Origin: Shewanella hafniensis
Lineage (GTDB): Bacteria > Pseudomonadota > Gammaproteobacteria > Enterobacterales > Shewanellaceae
Length of the DNA stretch: 45,467 nucleotides
Assembly: GCF_019655335.1 (NCBI RefSeq)
Contig: NZ_BPFD01000037.1
Span: 1 to 45,467 of the forward strand
Direction: 5' to 3'
Shown: piece by piece, positions 7,948-17,434 of the stretch
How the letters are laid out: each line of letters opens with the position of its first letter
Position numbering within the stretch: position 1 is the stretch's first letter
The notes under the pieces: generated by a model
Database searches by the model: none
What the model saw: only the letters and a program-made list of their open reading frames with translations
What the model was told of the DNA's origin: nothing
Position numbers and translations under genes: made by a program

Positions 7948-10455
7948 TCAGGACTTTTTAGTCGTTAGAAGCGGATTGTTGGTTAAAGCCTGTGTTGTAG
8001 TCAAAATCAACGGCGAAAGTAAAAAGGTAAACCCTATGCCCAGCGACAGGGTTAAGCCAAAGTAATGAATCGCTTGGGTCTGGCTAAAGGCAAGTAAACC
8101 AAAGGCCAATAGGGTCGAGCAGGCGGACATAAACACCGCCATCATCACGGCCTTGCCGTGGTTCTGGGCTGAGGCAAAAAACAAGCTGTAGTCTATGCCA
8201 ATCCCGAAAACTAAAATGAGCGCCAGTGCATGGAACAGACTCAGTGGTGAGCCCGTTAAGCCTAAGGTTGCGAGCGTGAGCAAGGCCGCAAGGGCTGGCA
8301 CGGCAACCACAACCGCCGCTTTTTTAATGCCGAAATTCAGGCTAAACAGCAAGAGTGCGATGCTAAGAGCAAGGGCTAACAGCTTTAGGGTTAACAGTCG
8401 GTAATGGCCCATGACGGCGGAAATGTCCGCGACTTTATCGATAAGTTGTACGCTTTCATCATGGGCAAAACGCGCCTTAAGGGCATCGATTTGCTGAATG
8501 CCACCAAGGAGGACTATTGCACCCTGATCTGCTCCATGCTCAGCGCCATGTTCCGCGCTCACCCCACCATCATTTAGCGCGCCTTTGCTGACTGGACTGT
8601 TAGCCTCATTCGGCGCTAGCCACAGCGGTGCAAGTTGCTTGCCAGCCTCTAGGGTAAAGAATGCTGCCGGCGTGATGTACTCTGTTTTCGCGGCCAAATA
8701 GGCGGCTTTCAGCTCTGGCTTTAGATTTTCATCCAACCCAAGGCTTGCGAGTACAGTATCTAGCTGAGTTTGATAGATTTCGCCCTGTAAGCGGTAAGCC
8801 GTGTCTTGCCTTTGCTGGCTGGGCAGATAACGGCTGAGGCTGACGTAGTTGCCTAACTCTTGGTTAGCAATAGCGGCATCGAGCAGTGGCGACACTCGCT
8901 CAAGCTGTTGTAGTAGCGCTTCTTCACTCGCGGCACGCACTAATAAGAATTGATTATCTGTGCCGCCGCTGAGTAACTGGCGTAGCTTATTTTCAGGTTC
9001 AGTCACGCTTGCGGGGCTTTGCTGCAAATGGCGAATATCGTCATCGACGGTTAACTTTGATACGCCAATCAGACACCAAACAACTATCACTAAAGCAAAT
9101 AGGCCCATGCCTAACGGCGTGGTCAATTTGTTGGATAACTTAGTTAAATTAGCAAGGTAAGTCCCCGCGAATGCTAATGGGCGGGAGCCTTCAGGCAAGC
9201 GACTGCCCGCTAACAGCGGATAGGCGAGAATGAGGGTGAGATAGGCCCCAAGCAGCCCCGCGGCGCAGAAAATCGCCACTTGCTGCATGCCGGGAAACGG
9301 CGCTAACCCTATGCCGACATAAGCTAAAGCGCTGGTGATAAAGGCGAGCGTCACCGTTGGGAAGATATACGCGACCGTGGCCTTCGCACTGCGTTCGCTA
9401 TCGCTTAGGCGCTCGCAGTAAAAATGAAAACTGTAGTCGATGGCAATGCCAATCAAGCTAGTGCCAAACACTAAGGTGAGTAAATGCAGCTCGCCAAACA
9501 CACTTAAGGTAAAAGTCACGGCCAGCAAGAGCCCGCTGGAAATAGTGACGATTGCCAGCAGTAGTGGCATTACAGAGCGAAATGCCAACCAGACTAAGGC
9601 TATCACCCCAAGTAAGGATGCAAGACCAAGGATAGATATTTCACTCTTAGCCGTTTGCGTTGCCGCAATCGCGTGAAACAGAGCGCCAGCCTTAAGCACA
9701 TTGATATCGGGATAGCTTTGTTTAACAGCATCCAAGGCCGCTGTTAATGCCGTCATCTGCGCTAATTGCGCATTGGGATTAAAAGCGCTTTCTCGCCCCT
9801 TTGCCATGACGACCGCGGCAACATTATCGCCTTGATTCGCCAGCAGTATCCCTTGGCTGGCTCTGACTTTTGAACTCGGCGCGAGGGCGAGTAAATTGGC
9901 TGGGAATAACAGCAGCGGATCTTGGGCAAGCAAGTTGCTATTGGCATAACCAAAAGCGTTGTAAAGCTGCGCTGTGGCCGCTTCAATTAGATTTCCAATG
10001 TCTTTCGTTGCTAACGCCTCAGCTTGTGGCGCTGTCAGTAATTTAAATCTGTGGGGGAAATAATATTGCCCCAAGGCTTCACCTAGCTGCATATCGGCGC
10101 TGCGAATCTCTGTGAGTGCAGCATTTTTGCCAGTAGCAACAAGGTCAGCTTCAAGCTTTTGCATCAACAGCTTAGCCGCTGCTATTGCCGTGGTTTCGTC
10201 CTTGGTGACGAGCGCAATATAGACTTGGTCAGCGAGCGTGGCTTCAACTTGGTTAAGGGCGCGCTCTGTGAGTTTATCTTGCTGTAAATGCGGTAGCATG
10301 GCGAGGATATCGCTCTGCACCCGTGCGCCGTTTTGCCAGAGTTGCAGCGTCCACAGACTGGCAGATAGCATCAATAGCAACCAAATGGCGAGGCGCCACT
10401 TGGGGGAAGATTGCATTAGCGCTTGACTGGCGCGCACGGCGAAGTGGGAGGCCAT
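7948..10455 (-). CDS. apeM: MMPL/RND-superfamily exporter (ApeM-like)
   Basis: This 835-residue inner-membrane protein has the duplicated RND layout: one N-terminal TM helix, a large periplasmic loop, a block of about five TM helices (around 275-425, with FGTSLIGIAIDYSFHFY), a second TM segment and loop, and a second TM block near the end (with FGIGIDYSLFFASA). The repeated GI-IDYS motifs in both halves are typical of MMPL transporters. It probably moves the aryl-polyene lipid across or out of the inner membrane. It begins 2 bases after the LolA-like gene and is followed by the FAD enzyme. Length is close to that of related exporters. Confidence 0.88.
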   Translation of the reverse strand: MASHFAVRASQALMQSSPKWRLAIWLLLMLSASLWTLQLWQNGARVQSDILAMLPHLQQDKLTERALNQVEATLADQVYIALVTKDETTAIAAAKLLMQKLEADLVATGKNAALTEIRSADMQLGEALGQYYFPHRFKLLTAPQAEALATKDIGNLIEAATAQLYNAFGYANSNLLAQDPLLLFPANLLALAPSSKVRASQGILLANQGDNVAAVVMAKGRESAFNPNAQLAQMTALTAALDAVKQSYPDINVLKAGALFHAIAATQTAKSEISILGLASLLGVIALVWLAFRSVMPLLLAIVTISSGLLLAVTFTLSVFGELHLLTLVFGTSLIGIAIDYSFHFYCERLSDSERSAKATVAYIFPTVTLAFITSALAYVGIGLAPFPGMQQVAIFCAAGLLGAYLTLILAYPLLAGSRLPEGSRPLAFAGTYLANLTKLSNKLTTPLGMGLFALVIVVWCLIGVSKLTVDDDIRHLQQSPASVTEPENKLRQLLSGGTDNQFLLVRAASEEALLQQLERVSPLLDAAIANQELGNYVSLSRYLPSQQRQDTAYRLQGEIYQTQLDTVLASLGLDENLKPELKAAYLAAKTEYITPAAFFTLEAGKQLAPLWLAPNEANSPVSKGALNDGGVSAEHGAEHGADQGAIVLLGGIQQIDALKARFAHDESVQLIDKVADISAVMGHYRLLTLKLLALALSIALLLFSLNFGIKKAAVVVAVPALAALLTLATLGLTGSPLSLFHALALILVFGIGIDYSLFFASAQNHGKAVMMAVFMSACSTLLAFGLLAFSQTQAIHYFGLTLSLGIGFTFLLSPLILTTTQALTNNPLLTTKKS

Positions 10456-10457
10456 GG

Positions 10458-11276
10458 TTAAGGTTTATTCGCCTCGAGCGCTAACGCATACTGCGCCAAT
10501 TCGGTTTCGCTGAGTGTGCCTTGGGAAAGCGCACTAAAGTCGATGCGGGTCATATCCTGCGGGCTCACACTCGGCGCGGCGCTCAGCAGCACTAAGGATT
10601 GCAAGGTATCGCCACCCTCTAACACCATATTGGCGATGGCTTTTTTCATTAAGGGATCTTTGGGCGTTAGGCCCAATTGCCATTGGCTGCCTGGACTCAA
10701 GTTCTCTGGGCTTAACTTTTCTGCGTTTAACTTGTCTGTGCTGAGGAAGTGCAGCTCGAAGTTCTCACTTAAACCGGAAATATCACCGCCGAGCATAGCG
10801 CGCACTAGGCTGGGCAATAAATCCCCCATAGCGGCGGCGCTTGCCGAGGCATCGGCCTTGCTGACTTGGACTCGACCTTGGCTATCGCGCTGAATAAGTT
10901 GCTTATCTTTTAAAATCAGCAGGGATTCGAAGGGTTTTATCTGTTGCCAAATCAGCCCTTGCTCTTTGTCGAAGATAAACTGACCTTGGCTGATTAACGG
11001 CTTTTTGAGAACCTTTAACTGCCGAGATTGCACAAACTGACCTCGCACCGTTTCGCCCAAGTTAAGTTTTTGGCTTAAGGCGACAAGCTGCTCAGCATCG
11101 GCACTTTGGCTAAAGAGTGCTTGATAAGCGCTGGGCGTGGCAAGCTTGTCACTTAAGGTTTCAGCCTTGAGTGGCAGGCTGCTTATCAAAGCAAAAGCTA
11201 AGCAGAGAAATAATGCACACTTTGTCAGCACAGGATTCTTCGTCAGCGCAGAACTCTTGGTGAGTACTGAGTTCAT
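10458..11276 (-). CDS. apeL: LolA-like outer-membrane carrier (ApeL-like)
   Basis: This 272-residue protein has a signal peptide (CALFLCLAFALISSLPLKA) and a LolA-type body, with GQFVQSRQLKVLKKPLISQGQF and a FDKEQGLIWQQIKPFESLL strand pair. LolA carries lipoproteins across the periplasm. This paralogue inside an APE operon may carry the pigment lipid instead, which is inferred. The N-terminus contains two short imperfect repeats (LTKSSALTKNPVLTK) that could mean the true start is slightly downstream. The start overlaps the thioesterase stop as TAATG, showing tight coupling. Confidence 0.82.
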   Translation of the reverse strand: MNSVLTKSSALTKNPVLTKCALFLCLAFALISSLPLKAETLSDKLATPSAYQALFSQSADAEQLVALSQKLNLGETVRGQFVQSRQLKVLKKPLISQGQFIFDKEQGLIWQQIKPFESLLILKDKQLIQRDSQGRVQVSKADASASAAAMGDLLPSLVRAMLGGDISGLSENFELHFLSTDKLNAEKLSPENLSPGSQWQLGLTPKDPLMKKAIANMVLEGGDTLQSLVLLSAAPSVSPQDMTRIDFSALSQGTLSETELAQYALALEANKP

Positions 11277-11707
11277 TAGTCTTCCACCTTGGCAAGCAGG
11301 GTGGCGATTTTGTTACGGAACACGTCTGGGGTAACAAAGCACAATTCTTGGGTGCTCATATCGACCGCCGCCTGAATGGTATAGCCCTTAGTGATGCGGG
11401 CACCGGTTTCAACATCGCGAATTTGATAATTGATCTTTAAGCGGTTTTCCCACTCGACTAACTCGGCACGCACTGTGATTTTTTGCTCAAAGGTGCTGGC
11501 TTTAACGTACTTAATCTGCAAATCGACAATCGGCCAGGCATAGTTAGATGCCTGCATTTGGCGGTAGTTATAGCCCAGCTCATCGAGCAGTTTACAGCGA
11601 GCTATTTCGAAATAACGCAGGTAATTACCATGCCAAGTGATCCCCATGGAATCCACATCGTGGAAGGGAATTTGCATTTCCATATCGATAGTGAGCAATG
11701 ATTTCAT
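11276..11707 (-). CDS. apeK: Hotdog acyl-ACP/CoA thioesterase (ApeK-like, 4HBT family)
   Basis: This 143-residue hotdog protein of the 4-hydroxybenzoyl-CoA thioesterase type carries IPFHDVDSMGITWHGNYLRYFE, where the Asp of DVDSMG is at the catalytic position. It would hydrolyse acyl thioesters, perhaps releasing finished or stalled polyene chains from an ACP. The start at 11707 is preferred over 11722. Its ATG overlaps the ammonia-lyase stop as ATGA, and GGAA lies 8 bases upstream. Confidence 0.87.
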   Translation of the reverse strand: MKSLLTIDMEMQIPFHDVDSMGITWHGNYLRYFEIARCKLLDELGYNYRQMQASNYAWPIVDLQIKYVKASTFEQKITVRAELVEWENRLKINYQIRDVETGARITKGYTIQAAVDMSTQELCFVTPDVFRNKIATLLAKVED

Positions 11708-13278
11708 CGGCACACTTCCCATTCGCCCGCTTGGATTTTAGCTATGGTTTGGCGTAGCACGGCTTCGAGCGGCCTATCTTCAATTAAGGTCTCAAAATCG
11801 GCGCGCACTTGGGCGAGGGTTTTCGCCAATGAGGGGGTGAGCGAGGCTTCGTCCAGTTCATTTTGGGCGATACGCAAACCAATACCTTGGGTCATGGCGA
11901 GCAAGGCTGCGGCGGCCACTTGTTCGGTTAATTGCAGCACGCGCATGCAGTCACGGGCGGCGATAGTGCCCATGCTGACTTTGTCTTGATTGTGGCATTC
12001 GGTCGAACGTGAGAACACGCTGGCGGGCATAGTGTGCTTGAGTGCTTCTGCCGTCCATGCCGATACGCCAATTTGCACCGCTTTAAAGCCATGATTAATC
12101 GCGCGGCGCGCTCCGGTTGAGCCGGATAAGTTCGCAGGTAAGCCATTGTTAAACTTAGGGTCCATCACGAGTGCCATTTGGCGATCGATAAGATCGGCCA
12201 AGTTGGCCACAGTATTCTTCAGTGAATCCATCGCAAAGGCGATATGGCCGCCGTAGAAATGGCCACCGTGGAGAATGTGCTCGCCTTCGCCGTCGACAAT
12301 CGGGTTGTCGTTGGCGCTGTTGACTTCGGTTTCGATAAACTGACGCATAAACGGCAGGGCATCCTGCAACACGCCGATAATGTGCGGTGCGCAGCGGATG
12401 GAATATCTGTCCTGCAGCCTGTCAGAATTACGTGGATGTTCGTGGTGATTCAAATCTTCCCGTATCCAAGTGGCGATTTGGTTTTGCCCGGGATGCGGTT
12501 TGGCGGCAAATAAGATTTCATCAAAATGGTTCGAGTTGCCTTTTAACGTTAACGAAGCCATGGCGGTAATGCGGCTACTTAAGCGGGCAAGATATTGGGC
12601 GCGATCGAAGGCTAAACAGGCCAAGGCCGTCATCACGGCGGTGCCGTTCATCAGGGCTAAGCCTTCTTTTGGGCGCAGCACGTGCGGGGTGATGTTGAGT
12701 TTAGCGTACACATCTTTTGTCGCTTGGCGCTCACCTTGGTAAATCACTTCGCGCTCGCCGACTAATACGGCGGCCAAATACGATAGCGGCGTTAAATCAC
12801 CACTGGCGCCGACCGAACCTTCCTCTGGGATGACTGGCACTATGTTGAGATTGAGCAAGGTTTCGATGCGCTTTAATAGCTCATAGGTCACGCCAGATTT
12901 GCCAATGGCTAAGGAGTTTAAACGGCAAGCCATCACAGCGCGGGCCTGCATTATGCTTAAGGTCTCGCCTAAACCGCAGCCGTGGAAGCGGGTTAAATGC
13001 AGTGGTAATTCGTGGACCAGATCTAAACTCACATTGACTGTGCAAGAGTCGCCATAACCTGTGGTTACGCCATAGACCACGCCTTCTTCGTGCAGCAGGC
13101 TATCGATAAAGCGCGCACCTTTTTGGATATATTCTTGATAATCCGCATCGTCACAGAGCTTGACTGGCGCGCCCTTGGCGACGGCAACCACTTGTTCTAA
13201 GGTGAGAAATTGACGGCCAAACTCAACAGTCTGTAGGTCTGATTGACTCTCGGAGTCGGCTGCTTGGGTGTGGCTCAT
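11704..13278 (-). CDS. Aromatic amino-acid ammonia-lyase (HAL/PAL/TAL family)
   Basis: This 524-residue MIO enzyme has Ala158-Ser159-Gly160 in GSVGASGDLTPLSYLA, which cyclises to the electrophilic cofactor, Tyr69 in YGVTTGYGD and NSANDNPIVDG further on. It eliminates ammonia from an aromatic amino acid. In this operon the product (cinnamate or p-coumarate) would be the aryl starter for the polyene. The selectivity pair is Phe98-His99. Histidine lyases have Ser-His, tyrosine lyases His-Leu and Phe lyases Phe-Leu, so this pair is a mix and the substrate cannot be fixed. A true histidine lyase would be expected with hutU, which is absent here. Its ATG overlaps the upstream stop as ATGA. Confidence 0.9.
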   Translation of the reverse strand: MSHTQAADSESQSDLQTVEFGRQFLTLEQVVAVAKGAPVKLCDDADYQEYIQKGARFIDSLLHEEGVVYGVTTGYGDSCTVNVSLDLVHELPLHLTRFHGCGLGETLSIMQARAVMACRLNSLAIGKSGVTYELLKRIETLLNLNIVPVIPEEGSVGASGDLTPLSYLAAVLVGEREVIYQGERQATKDVYAKLNITPHVLRPKEGLALMNGTAVMTALACLAFDRAQYLARLSSRITAMASLTLKGNSNHFDEILFAAKPHPGQNQIATWIREDLNHHEHPRNSDRLQDRYSIRCAPHIIGVLQDALPFMRQFIETEVNSANDNPIVDGEGEHILHGGHFYGGHIAFAMDSLKNTVANLADLIDRQMALVMDPKFNNGLPANLSGSTGARRAINHGFKAVQIGVSAWTAEALKHTMPASVFSRSTECHNQDKVSMGTIAARDCMRVLQLTEQVAAAALLAMTQGIGLRIAQNELDEASLTPSLAKTLAQVRADFETLIEDRPLEAVLRQTIAKIQAGEWEVCR

Positions 13279-15134
13279 GAATGCTGTGTCCTGTCTGTCT
13301 TATGATCCTGCTCTGGGATCGGCGATGATGCTGAAGTTGTCGGTAACGGATTAGGCTGTACTAACTGCGATAGAGCGCGTTGGAACTCGCTGTCTTTGCG
13401 CCAAAAATCAAAAAAGTTAAACCATTGCAAAGGCTCGCGTCTGGCAAAGTATTCTAAACGTTCGCTGTAGCGGTTCACGGCCTGCTGTAATCTGTCCATT
13501 CTGCCCGCTCTTGGGCCTTTCAGTGTTTCGGCGAAGCGTTCTAAATGCACCCGATAACGACCCTGTTCCCGCAGGCAAAACATTAAAAATACGGGACAAT
13601 CGAGTAAGCCCGCCAAAATAAACGGCCCCTGTGGAAACGCGGCATCTTGGCCCATAAATGGTGCATACATGACGCGACCTTGGGTATTGGATGAGGTTCT
13701 ATCCCCCGCAATTACCACCAGTTCACCGTCTTCTATCTTTTGCTGCAACAGCATAGACGTTGCAGGATTCAGCTCAGTCACTTGAATGAGATTGAGCGTG
13801 CTATCTGGGTTTAACTGCTTGAGTACCTTATTGAAATTTTCAGCATGGCTCGTTAACACCATGACGTTGACTTTGACTTTGCGCTGGTGGATGGAAATGG
13901 CGCGGCAGAGTTCTAAATTACCAAGGTGCGATACCAATAACACCGCGCCTTTGCCGCTTTCGAGCTGGTCGGCCAGCACTTGGCGATCGGGGAAATCCAC
14001 TTGGCTCAATTGAATACGATCGCACCAGGCATCGATTCTATCGAGCGCCGCATTGCCAAAGGCTAAAAAGTGATTCAGGCTATCACGCCAGCCTACGGGC
14101 CGATTGAGCTTAGGGTGTTGCGGCTCAAGTTTTTGCACGCGGCGCAGAAAATCTAACGAGGCTTCGCGGGTGACTTTGCCTGTGAGGAAAAAATAGCAAA
14201 TCACTGGATACATAATGGCGCGGCATAACCAATGGCCGCCAAAGCGATAGCTCTCGGCTAACAGTTTGATGCCCCAGTAACTGCCGCGCTCCTTCATGCC
14301 AGACCAATGGGTGGTTGCAGTTGTTTGTGGCTTCGATGAGGTCTCTGAAATATAGGCTTGCTGCTGCGATTGTTTGCGTTTCAGCAGCCAGGGGAGGCGT
14401 TTGAGCATGCCGAAAAATAACTTAGTGTGCAGCTTAGTGATGCGCACATTATCGGCCACAGCTTGAAAGTGACTGACGCCGCCTTCGGGATAAATCACCT
14501 TAGTCGGTTGGAATAAAATCTCCACCCCTTGCCAGTAGAGTTTGACTAGGATTTCGATATCAAAATCCATTCGCTCGGTTAAGGCTTGCTGGTAGAGTAA
14601 TCGTTCGGTGGCGGCCAGCGGATAAACGCGAAAGCCACACATAGAATCTTGAATATCAAAGCTTAAGGTTTCGACCCATACCCAAAAATGGGTTAAGTAG
14701 CGTCCATAAAGCCTGCCCTTAGGCACGGATTCATCGTACTCAGGTTTACCCGAAATCAGCGCATCGGGTTTAGCCTGTGCCCTTGCTAACATAGCCGGAA
14801 TATCGGCGAGATTATGTTGGCCATCAGCATCGACCTGCAGCGCATGACTAAAGCCATCGCGGTAGGCACGGCGCAGCCCTGTCATCACGGCGGCGCCCTT
14901 ACCACGATTGTACGGATGCAGCAGCAGCGTCACCCAAGGATAGGTTTGGGCTAAGGATTGCAGTAGATAACGAGTTTCATCATTGCTGCCATCATCAATC
15001 AAATAACAGGGCAGATTAAATTGGGCGAGTTCGGCCAAGGTCTGGGCAATCGCGGCGCTGTGATTGTAATTGGGGATCACTAAGGCGAGCTTAATAGGCG
15101 CCGACTCAACAAGGTCGCTGGGTGGCGTTAACAC
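13275..15134 (-). CDS. apeJ: Glycosyltransferase family 2 / LPLAT acyltransferase fusion (ApeJ-like)
   Basis: This 619-residue two-domain protein has an N-terminal GT2 glycosyltransferase (about 15-260: IPNYNH, LIDDGSNDETR, LQVDADGQHN with the DxD-type metal site, then SMCGFRVYP). The C-terminal half (about 300-600) is an LpxL-type acyltransferase, with VSHLGNLELCRAI carrying the HxxxxE catalytic motif and VVIAGDRTSSN. It would add a sugar and an acyl chain to the membrane carrier of the polyene, making a lipid. The two-domain fusion is the normal form in APE clusters. The start is GTG at 15132-15134, overlapping the ApeI stop. Confidence 0.88.
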   Translation of the reverse strand: MLTPPSDLVESAPIKLALVIPNYNHSAAIAQTLAELAQFNLPCYLIDDGSNDETRYLLQSLAQTYPWVTLLLHPYNRGKGAAVMTGLRRAYRDGFSHALQVDADGQHNLADIPAMLARAQAKPDALISGKPEYDESVPKGRLYGRYLTHFWVWVETLSFDIQDSMCGFRVYPLAATERLLYQQALTERMDFDIEILVKLYWQGVEILFQPTKVIYPEGGVSHFQAVADNVRITKLHTKLFFGMLKRLPWLLKRKQSQQQAYISETSSKPQTTATTHWSGMKERGSYWGIKLLAESYRFGGHWLCRAIMYPVICYFFLTGKVTREASLDFLRRVQKLEPQHPKLNRPVGWRDSLNHFLAFGNAALDRIDAWCDRIQLSQVDFPDRQVLADQLESGKGAVLLVSHLGNLELCRAISIHQRKVKVNVMVLTSHAENFNKVLKQLNPDSTLNLIQVTELNPATSMLLQQKIEDGELVVIAGDRTSSNTQGRVMYAPFMGQDAAFPQGPFILAGLLDCPVFLMFCLREQGRYRVHLERFAETLKGPRAGRMDRLQQAVNRYSERLEYFARREPLQWFNFFDFWRKDSEFQRALSQLVQPNPLPTTSASSPIPEQDHKTDRTQHS

Positions 15135-15532
15135 TGGCTCGCTCCGTTATTGTTGACATCGGAAGACTGATTGACCAATGGCGAGGTATCAAAGGCTATA
15201 CGGCCCGACGCGTAGCGGTTGTCACCATCGCTATAGGCGAAAGTGAGTTTTGCCTTAGCGGCATTATTGCTAATGCTTAAGGTGACTTCTTGCCCCGGCA
15301 GTATGAGTTGCTGAAACTTAAGCACTTCTAAGTTAGCAACCGCCTCTGAATAACCAAAATATTGGCAGCCTAAACGCACCGCCCAATCTAATTGCGTCAC
15401 GCCCGGCAACACGGCCTGTTCGGGGAAATGCCCCTTAAAATAGTCAAGGTCAGCCGCCACTAACAGACGTAATTCAATGTTATCAATGCCGATATCGGAA
15501 TGCAGGATCGGCGGTAAACTCGATTTAATCAT
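15128..15532 (-). CDS. apeI: Beta-hydroxyacyl-ACP dehydratase, hotdog fold (ApeI-like)
   Basis: This 134-residue hotdog protein carries DYFKGHFPEQAVLPGVTQLD, which contains the FabZ-type GHFP...PGV motif. The His is the catalytic base. In E. coli ApeI forms a heterodimer with ApeP. The ATG at 15532 is chosen over a TTG two codons upstream. It lies inside the end of the AMP-ligase gene, so the two are translationally coupled. Confidence 0.88.
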   Translation of the reverse strand: MIKSSLPPILHSDIGIDNIELRLLVAADLDYFKGHFPEQAVLPGVTQLDWAVRLGCQYFGYSEAVANLEVLKFQQLILPGQEVTLSISNNAAKAKLTFAYSDGDNRYASGRIAFDTSPLVNQSSDVNNNGASQC

Positions 15533-16889
15533 GATCAAATAACTCGACTAACTGGGCAGTGACACGCTTACCCTGAGTGTTAAGCGGCAAAATATCGGGA
15601 TAACGCCAGCGGCGTGGCAGGGTGACGCGCTCAAATTGGGTCAGTAAATGTGCTTTTAACGCATTGTTGATACTGAGTTTTCCCTGCTCTTGATGCACGC
15701 TGCGGCCAAGTGCGGAGAGGGTCACGACCGCGCCCAGTTGGGATTTAAACTGCGGCAATACGACAAGTGCGGCTTGCTCAACATAGGCGTGACTGCCTAA
15801 CAGCGTTTCCATTTGCGCCAGTGACAGGCGTTTTTCTTCAATCTTAACGATGCGATCGAGTCGGCCCTTGAGTCTAAACTGGCCATTTTCGGTCGGTTCG
15901 ATTTTATCTTCGCAGCGCAACCATTCATCATCGGCCAAATAGGGCGATTTCAGCAGCAGGGCGCCGTCGCTCGGATCTTGATCTATTGAAATGCGGTCAA
16001 ACACTTGCCAAGGTTCATCGGCCTCATGTTGACGGCGATAGGCGATGCCGCCGGTTTCTGTGCTACCAAAAATTTCGATGGGCAGGTGACCATAGCACTG
16101 GTTGACACCCTTGGCCGCGGCATAACTTAATGGCCCACCAGAGCTAAATACTAGGCTCGGTGAGCGCAGTTGCCGCTCGTGCTCTAGCGCTTTAGGTAGG
16201 CGCGATAATTGGGCAGGACTACTGATCAAACACAGGTTTGGCAGTAAGGCAGTGTAATAACTTAGGGTTTCTGGGTATTCAATCTGCTCGCTTAAAAACG
16301 GTCGACTGGCGGCGAGCGGCCACAAAATCTTGAATAACAGACCATAAATATGCTGGTGAGAAACCGTTGAAACCACACTGCAATGGGGCAAATGCTCTGC
16401 AAAGGTCTGTTCGAGCACTGACACTTCGACATCTAACTGCCTGAGTGTTTTACGGATAGCCTTAGGTTCGCCGCTGCTGCCGGAGGTAAAGAGCACTAAC
16501 TCGCCGATAGCCGCGCTCGCGGGCCAAGGTTTACTCGGTAGGCTCAGCTCTTTTTTTAGCAGCACAAAAGCCTGACTTTCACACAATGGCTTGTCCGATA
16601 ATATGCCTTCAAACTGGTGGGTTAACTCGCTCAAGGTGCCGGTTTGGGTGTTGGGAGGCAGGATAATTTCCTTGCCTGCTAACAGTGCGGCACATAATCC
16701 GACGGCAAACAGATCGCTGGTATCACTGGCGAGCAGCCATTTTTTCTCGGGCGCGGCGAGCAGTTGCTCGTAAAAATACGCCACCTGATTGGTAAATAAT
16801 GCACCTGTGACTATGTCGTGGTGATTAAAGCTGATCAGTTGTTGGGCATAGGGCCCTTGGGTTAACCAGTTTTTGAGTAGCTGTGTCAT
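15525..16889 (-). CDS. apeH: AMP-dependent ligase loading the aryl starter (ApeH-like)
   Basis: This 454-residue adenylating enzyme of the acyl-CoA/ACP synthetase family has the P-loop LVLFTSGSSGEPKAIRKT and a typical large N-terminal domain, with the small C-terminal domain containing GRLDRIVKIEEKRLS. ApeH activates the aryl carboxylate (4-hydroxybenzoate in E. coli) with ATP and loads it on an ACP. Here the acid probably comes from the ammonia-lyase. ATG 16889 overlaps the ApeG stop as ATGA, which supports it over the upstream start at 16922. Confidence 0.88.
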   Translation of the reverse strand: MTQLLKNWLTQGPYAQQLISFNHHDIVTGALFTNQVAYFYEQLLAAPEKKWLLASDTSDLFAVGLCAALLAGKEIILPPNTQTGTLSELTHQFEGILSDKPLCESQAFVLLKKELSLPSKPWPASAAIGELVLFTSGSSGEPKAIRKTLRQLDVEVSVLEQTFAEHLPHCSVVSTVSHQHIYGLLFKILWPLAASRPFLSEQIEYPETLSYYTALLPNLCLISSPAQLSRLPKALEHERQLRSPSLVFSSGGPLSYAAAKGVNQCYGHLPIEIFGSTETGGIAYRRQHEADEPWQVFDRISIDQDPSDGALLLKSPYLADDEWLRCEDKIEPTENGQFRLKGRLDRIVKIEEKRLSLAQMETLLGSHAYVEQAALVVLPQFKSQLGAVVTLSALGRSVHQEQGKLSINNALKAHLLTQFERVTLPRRWRYPDILPLNTQGKRVTAQLVELFDHD

Positions 16890-17434
16890 GTTTTCTTCAA
16901 CCAAAAGCTGCGATATAACCACTCCCCACCGAGGAGCAGTCCCATGAGTACGTATGCAATCAAACCGTTATACAAGGTCCAGGTTGCTAAGCTAGTAAAG
17001 CCAGCGGTATAAGCCGCCATAGTGCCATTGAAGATAAATAAGCCGCACCAAAGTAGGGTGACTTTTTTAAGATATGGAATGGCTTCGTCCGGTAAATCGG
17101 GTTCTTTCAAGCGGGCTAAACGCTCGATCATGCATGGGCCAGTGTGCAGTGAATAACTGAACAGCGCCAGCATAGTCAGATTTATCACCACAGGGTAATA
17201 CAAAAGCCAGTCGCTGCGCTTGGCAAGATAACTGCCTGCGGTGAGCGCTATCCCCACCAACAGCGGCAGTATTAACGTCTTAACCCTTTGCTTTTGTAGC
17301 ATTAACCGAACTATCAGCAATAAACACAACACGAGTGCTATGGTGCTAGCTGGCAAATAATTCAGCCCTAAATATACGGCAACCGGATAGGCTAGCAAGG
17401 TTAGGGCGGTTAACACCTGTAGCAAGGCGCGCAT
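16886..17434 (-). CDS. apeG: COG4648-type membrane protein (ApeG-like)
   Basis: This 182-residue protein has about five or six hydrophobic helices spread over its length (for example LTALTLLAYPVAVYLGL, and YNGLIAYVLMGLLLGGEWLY near the end). No catalytic motif is visible. It occupies the same place as ApeG in the E. coli order, between ACP and AMP ligase. Family function is unknown, and a scaffold for the cytoplasmic enzymes at the membrane is only a guess. Its ATG overlaps the preceding ACP stop as TAATG. Confidence 0.78.
   Translation of the reverse strand: MRALLQVLTALTLLAYPVAVYLGLNYLPASTIALVLCLLLIVRLMLQKQRVKTLILPLLVGIALTAGSYLAKRSDWLLYYPVVINLTMLALFSYSLHTGPCMIERLARLKEPDLPDEAIPYLKKVTLLWCGLFIFNGTMAAYTAGFTSLATWTLYNGLIAYVLMGLLLGGEWLYRSFWLKKT

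Noticed and set aside
11704..13278. Reading the lyase as a histidine-catabolism HutH
   Set aside because: No hutU, hutI or hutG genes lie nearby, it is embedded in the pigment operon with overlapping codons, and the selectivity pair differs from HutH.
13275..15134. Two separate genes (glycosyltransferase and acyltransferase) joined by a sequencing error
   Set aside because: One uninterrupted frame covers both, and the same fusion is normal in aryl-polyene clusters.
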